Below, piece by piece: positions 32,667 through 33,573 of a stretch of 33,573 nucleotides of DNA. The notes under the pieces were generated by a model. That model searched no databases. It worked only from the letters and a program-made list of their open reading frames with translations, and had not been told where the DNA came from. Position numbers and translations under genes: made by a program. Numbering within the stretch: position 1 is the stretch's first letter; every line of letters starts with the position of its first letter. The DNA is from Acidobacteriota bacterium. Lineage in GTDB: Bacteria; Acidobacteriota; Blastocatellia; Pyrinomonadales; Pyrinomonadaceae. The stretch lies in the NCBI GenBank assembly GCA_003222975.1, contig QHXN01000080.1:1-33573 (forward strand), read 5' to 3'.

Positions 32667-32809
32667 TTCCGCGCGCTGATGTAAACGCCTACGGCTTCTC
32701 CGGCGCAGCTATTAACCTCTCATGCGGTAGTTACGAACGCGCTTCTCCCTTTCGGCATCCCCCTCCGGTATATGATGGACTCACGACCGCCTTTGACAGG
32801 AGAGACACC

Positions 32810-33573
32810 GTGAATACTCAAAGACTCCGCTCAATTTTCAGCCGCCAGAACGCCGCTCCCTTCACGTTCTTCTTCTTATTCATCGTCGTTGCCGTCATGG
32901 CCGTCGTGGTGCAGTCTTCCGCCACGGCGGGCGGCGGAAGCGGCCAAAGACCTCCGGTCCCGTCCGATGAAGAACTGAAGAAAGATTTTGACGATGACGA
33001 CCTGAAGGCGAAGGATGATAAGCCCGGCGGTCATTGTGGATACGCAATAGACCTCGATTCTAAGCAGATAAATGACCCTTCGGTGCCGGCTTATGTGAGC
33101 GGCATCCAGTTGCTCTCCGGCGGAGGGAAGTATCAAGGGATAAATAAGATCAAGAGGGTACAGGTCAAAAATAGGACTTCCCAAACCATCGTTTTAGTGC
33201 AGGTGTGGGTTGAGGTGGTCAATTTAGACGAACCCGAGAAGATTTTACTGAAGGACACATTCCCATTTGCCAACGCCTCCATCGCCCCGAACGCCTCCGA
33301 GGTCGTTGAGGTCAAAACCCTATACCCCCCCAGGCTGTTGAAGGCTTTAGCCAAGGACGGCGAGTTAAACGGGGAATTCGGCATAAGGATGGGCGTGCAG
33401 GAAGTCCAATTCGCGGACGGCACGTTCTGGAGGCGGCCAGCTCCGGCAGCCCTGTTAACATCTCCTTTCCTCGATCAGTCTTTAGATTTCAGGTTCCCTG
33501 ACCTCGCCTCTTTAGCCACCTACATTCCCCCGTCCTTACGAAGTTCGGACGCTAAACCTGCTGATATGACGCG
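32810..33573 (+). CDS. Exported or membrane-anchored protein of unknown function (3' truncated by window)
   Basis: GTG at 32810 with AGGAG at 32798-32802, seven bases upstream. The frame is open for 254 codons to the end of the window. The N terminus MNTQRLRSIFSRQ is followed by a hydrophobic segment FTFFFLFIVVAVMAVVV, which is a signal peptide or anchor with a possible cleavage near SATA. A Gly/Pro linker and an acidic/Lys stretch (EELKKDFDDDDLKAKDDK) lead to a beta-rich domain: GIQLLSGGGKYQGINKIKRV, TIVLVQVWVEVVNLDEP, FPFANASIAPNASEVVEV and GVQEVQFADGTFWRR. This looks like an immunoglobulin-type beta sandwich, similar to small secreted proteins found in Acidobacteria, but I cannot name a family. 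GC content is lower than in the housekeeping genes. It is transcribed away from the giant surface gene. Confidence 0.75.
   Translation, partial: MNTQRLRSIFSRQNAAPFTFFFLFIVVAVMAVVVQSSATAGGGSGQRPPVPSDEELKKDFDDDDLKAKDDKPGGHCGYAIDLDSKQINDPSVPAYVSGIQLLSGGGKYQGINKIKRVQVKNRTSQTIVLVQVWVEVVNLDEPEKILLKDTFPFANASIAPNASEVVEVKTLYPPRLLKALAKDGELNGEFGIRMGVQEVQFADGTFWRRPAPAALLTSPFLDQSLDFRFPDLASLATYIPPSLRSSDAKPADMT

Larger units (their letters stand above)
32155..32809. other. 655-base intergenic region between divergent genes, lower GC
   Basis: No open frame of useful length and no RNA gene is recognised here. The stretch is visibly richer in A and T than the genes to its left. It must hold the promoter of the giant gene (minus), for which I found no convincing hexamers, and the promoter of the gene at 32810 (plus). 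It contains a 16-base imperfect palindrome (32249-32264), several short GAGAGT/ACTCTC-type pairs (32435-32510) and a cluster of TGCCCGA motifs, listed separately. Confidence 0.7.

Noticed and set aside
32155..32809. tRNA or other structured RNA gene in the long intergenic region
   Set aside because: No cloverleaf or T-loop sequence was found; only short stems and the TGCCCGA inverted repeat.

Overview
The window looks like a chromosomal segment from a GC-rich, free-living bacterium, most probably Acidobacteriota (class Blastocatellia or near it). That placement is an inference. It rests on a VWFA-related protein of the type common in Acidobacteria, secreted TPR and ankyrin proteins, and very large surface proteins built from CSLREA, beta-helix, cadherin-like, Calx-beta and DUF4214 modules. 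I see no rRNA, tRNA, CRISPR array, insertion sequence or phage gene.

Layout. 1-798: the 3' end of an unknown gene and a lower-GC predicted lipoprotein. 931-2499 (minus): an O-antigen ligase-like membrane protein carrying an unexpected PDZ-like insert. 2692-8169 (plus): a long TPR protein, a small membrane protein, a ThiE/TenI-family protein, ThiD and a secreted ankyrin protein. 8254-9730 (minus): a cyclophilin and a Cof-type HAD phosphatase. 10117-15494 (plus): threonine synthase, a secreted TPR protein, an alkaline-phosphatase-superfamily protein and a secreted VWFA protein. 15768-16739 (minus) is a DHRS1-like SDR and 16891-17703 (plus) an ABC ATPase without a visible permease. 17795-20139 (minus) is a lamin-tail-domain surface protein split by a frameshift. 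20527-32154 (minus) is one giant surface protein of about 3,870 residues, read in three pieces because of two mutually compensating frameshifts. From 32810 (plus) a secreted or anchored protein of unknown function runs off the window.

Working together: the thi genes form a small thiamine-related run. The two minus-strand surface genes form an envelope block of about 14 kb, separated by a strong terminator and a good promoter. The other genes are housekeeping or secreted-protein genes without an obvious shared pathway.

The least explained signal is a set of four intergenic inverted repeats between 4.79 and 9.88 kb. Their arms are all built from 7-bp tandem units, in three different sequence families (CCGTRAA, CAGTAGY, ATCTAAA). 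They sit at gene boundaries of every type: co-directional, convergent and divergent. They overlap stop codons or lie where a ribosome binding site would be. Other notable points are the PDZ-like insert, a metzincin-like site (HEMGHELRLDD) inside the giant protein, an XXXP tetrapeptide tail, and a 15-bp perfect inverted repeat just upstream of a near-consensus promoter at 32.6 kb.
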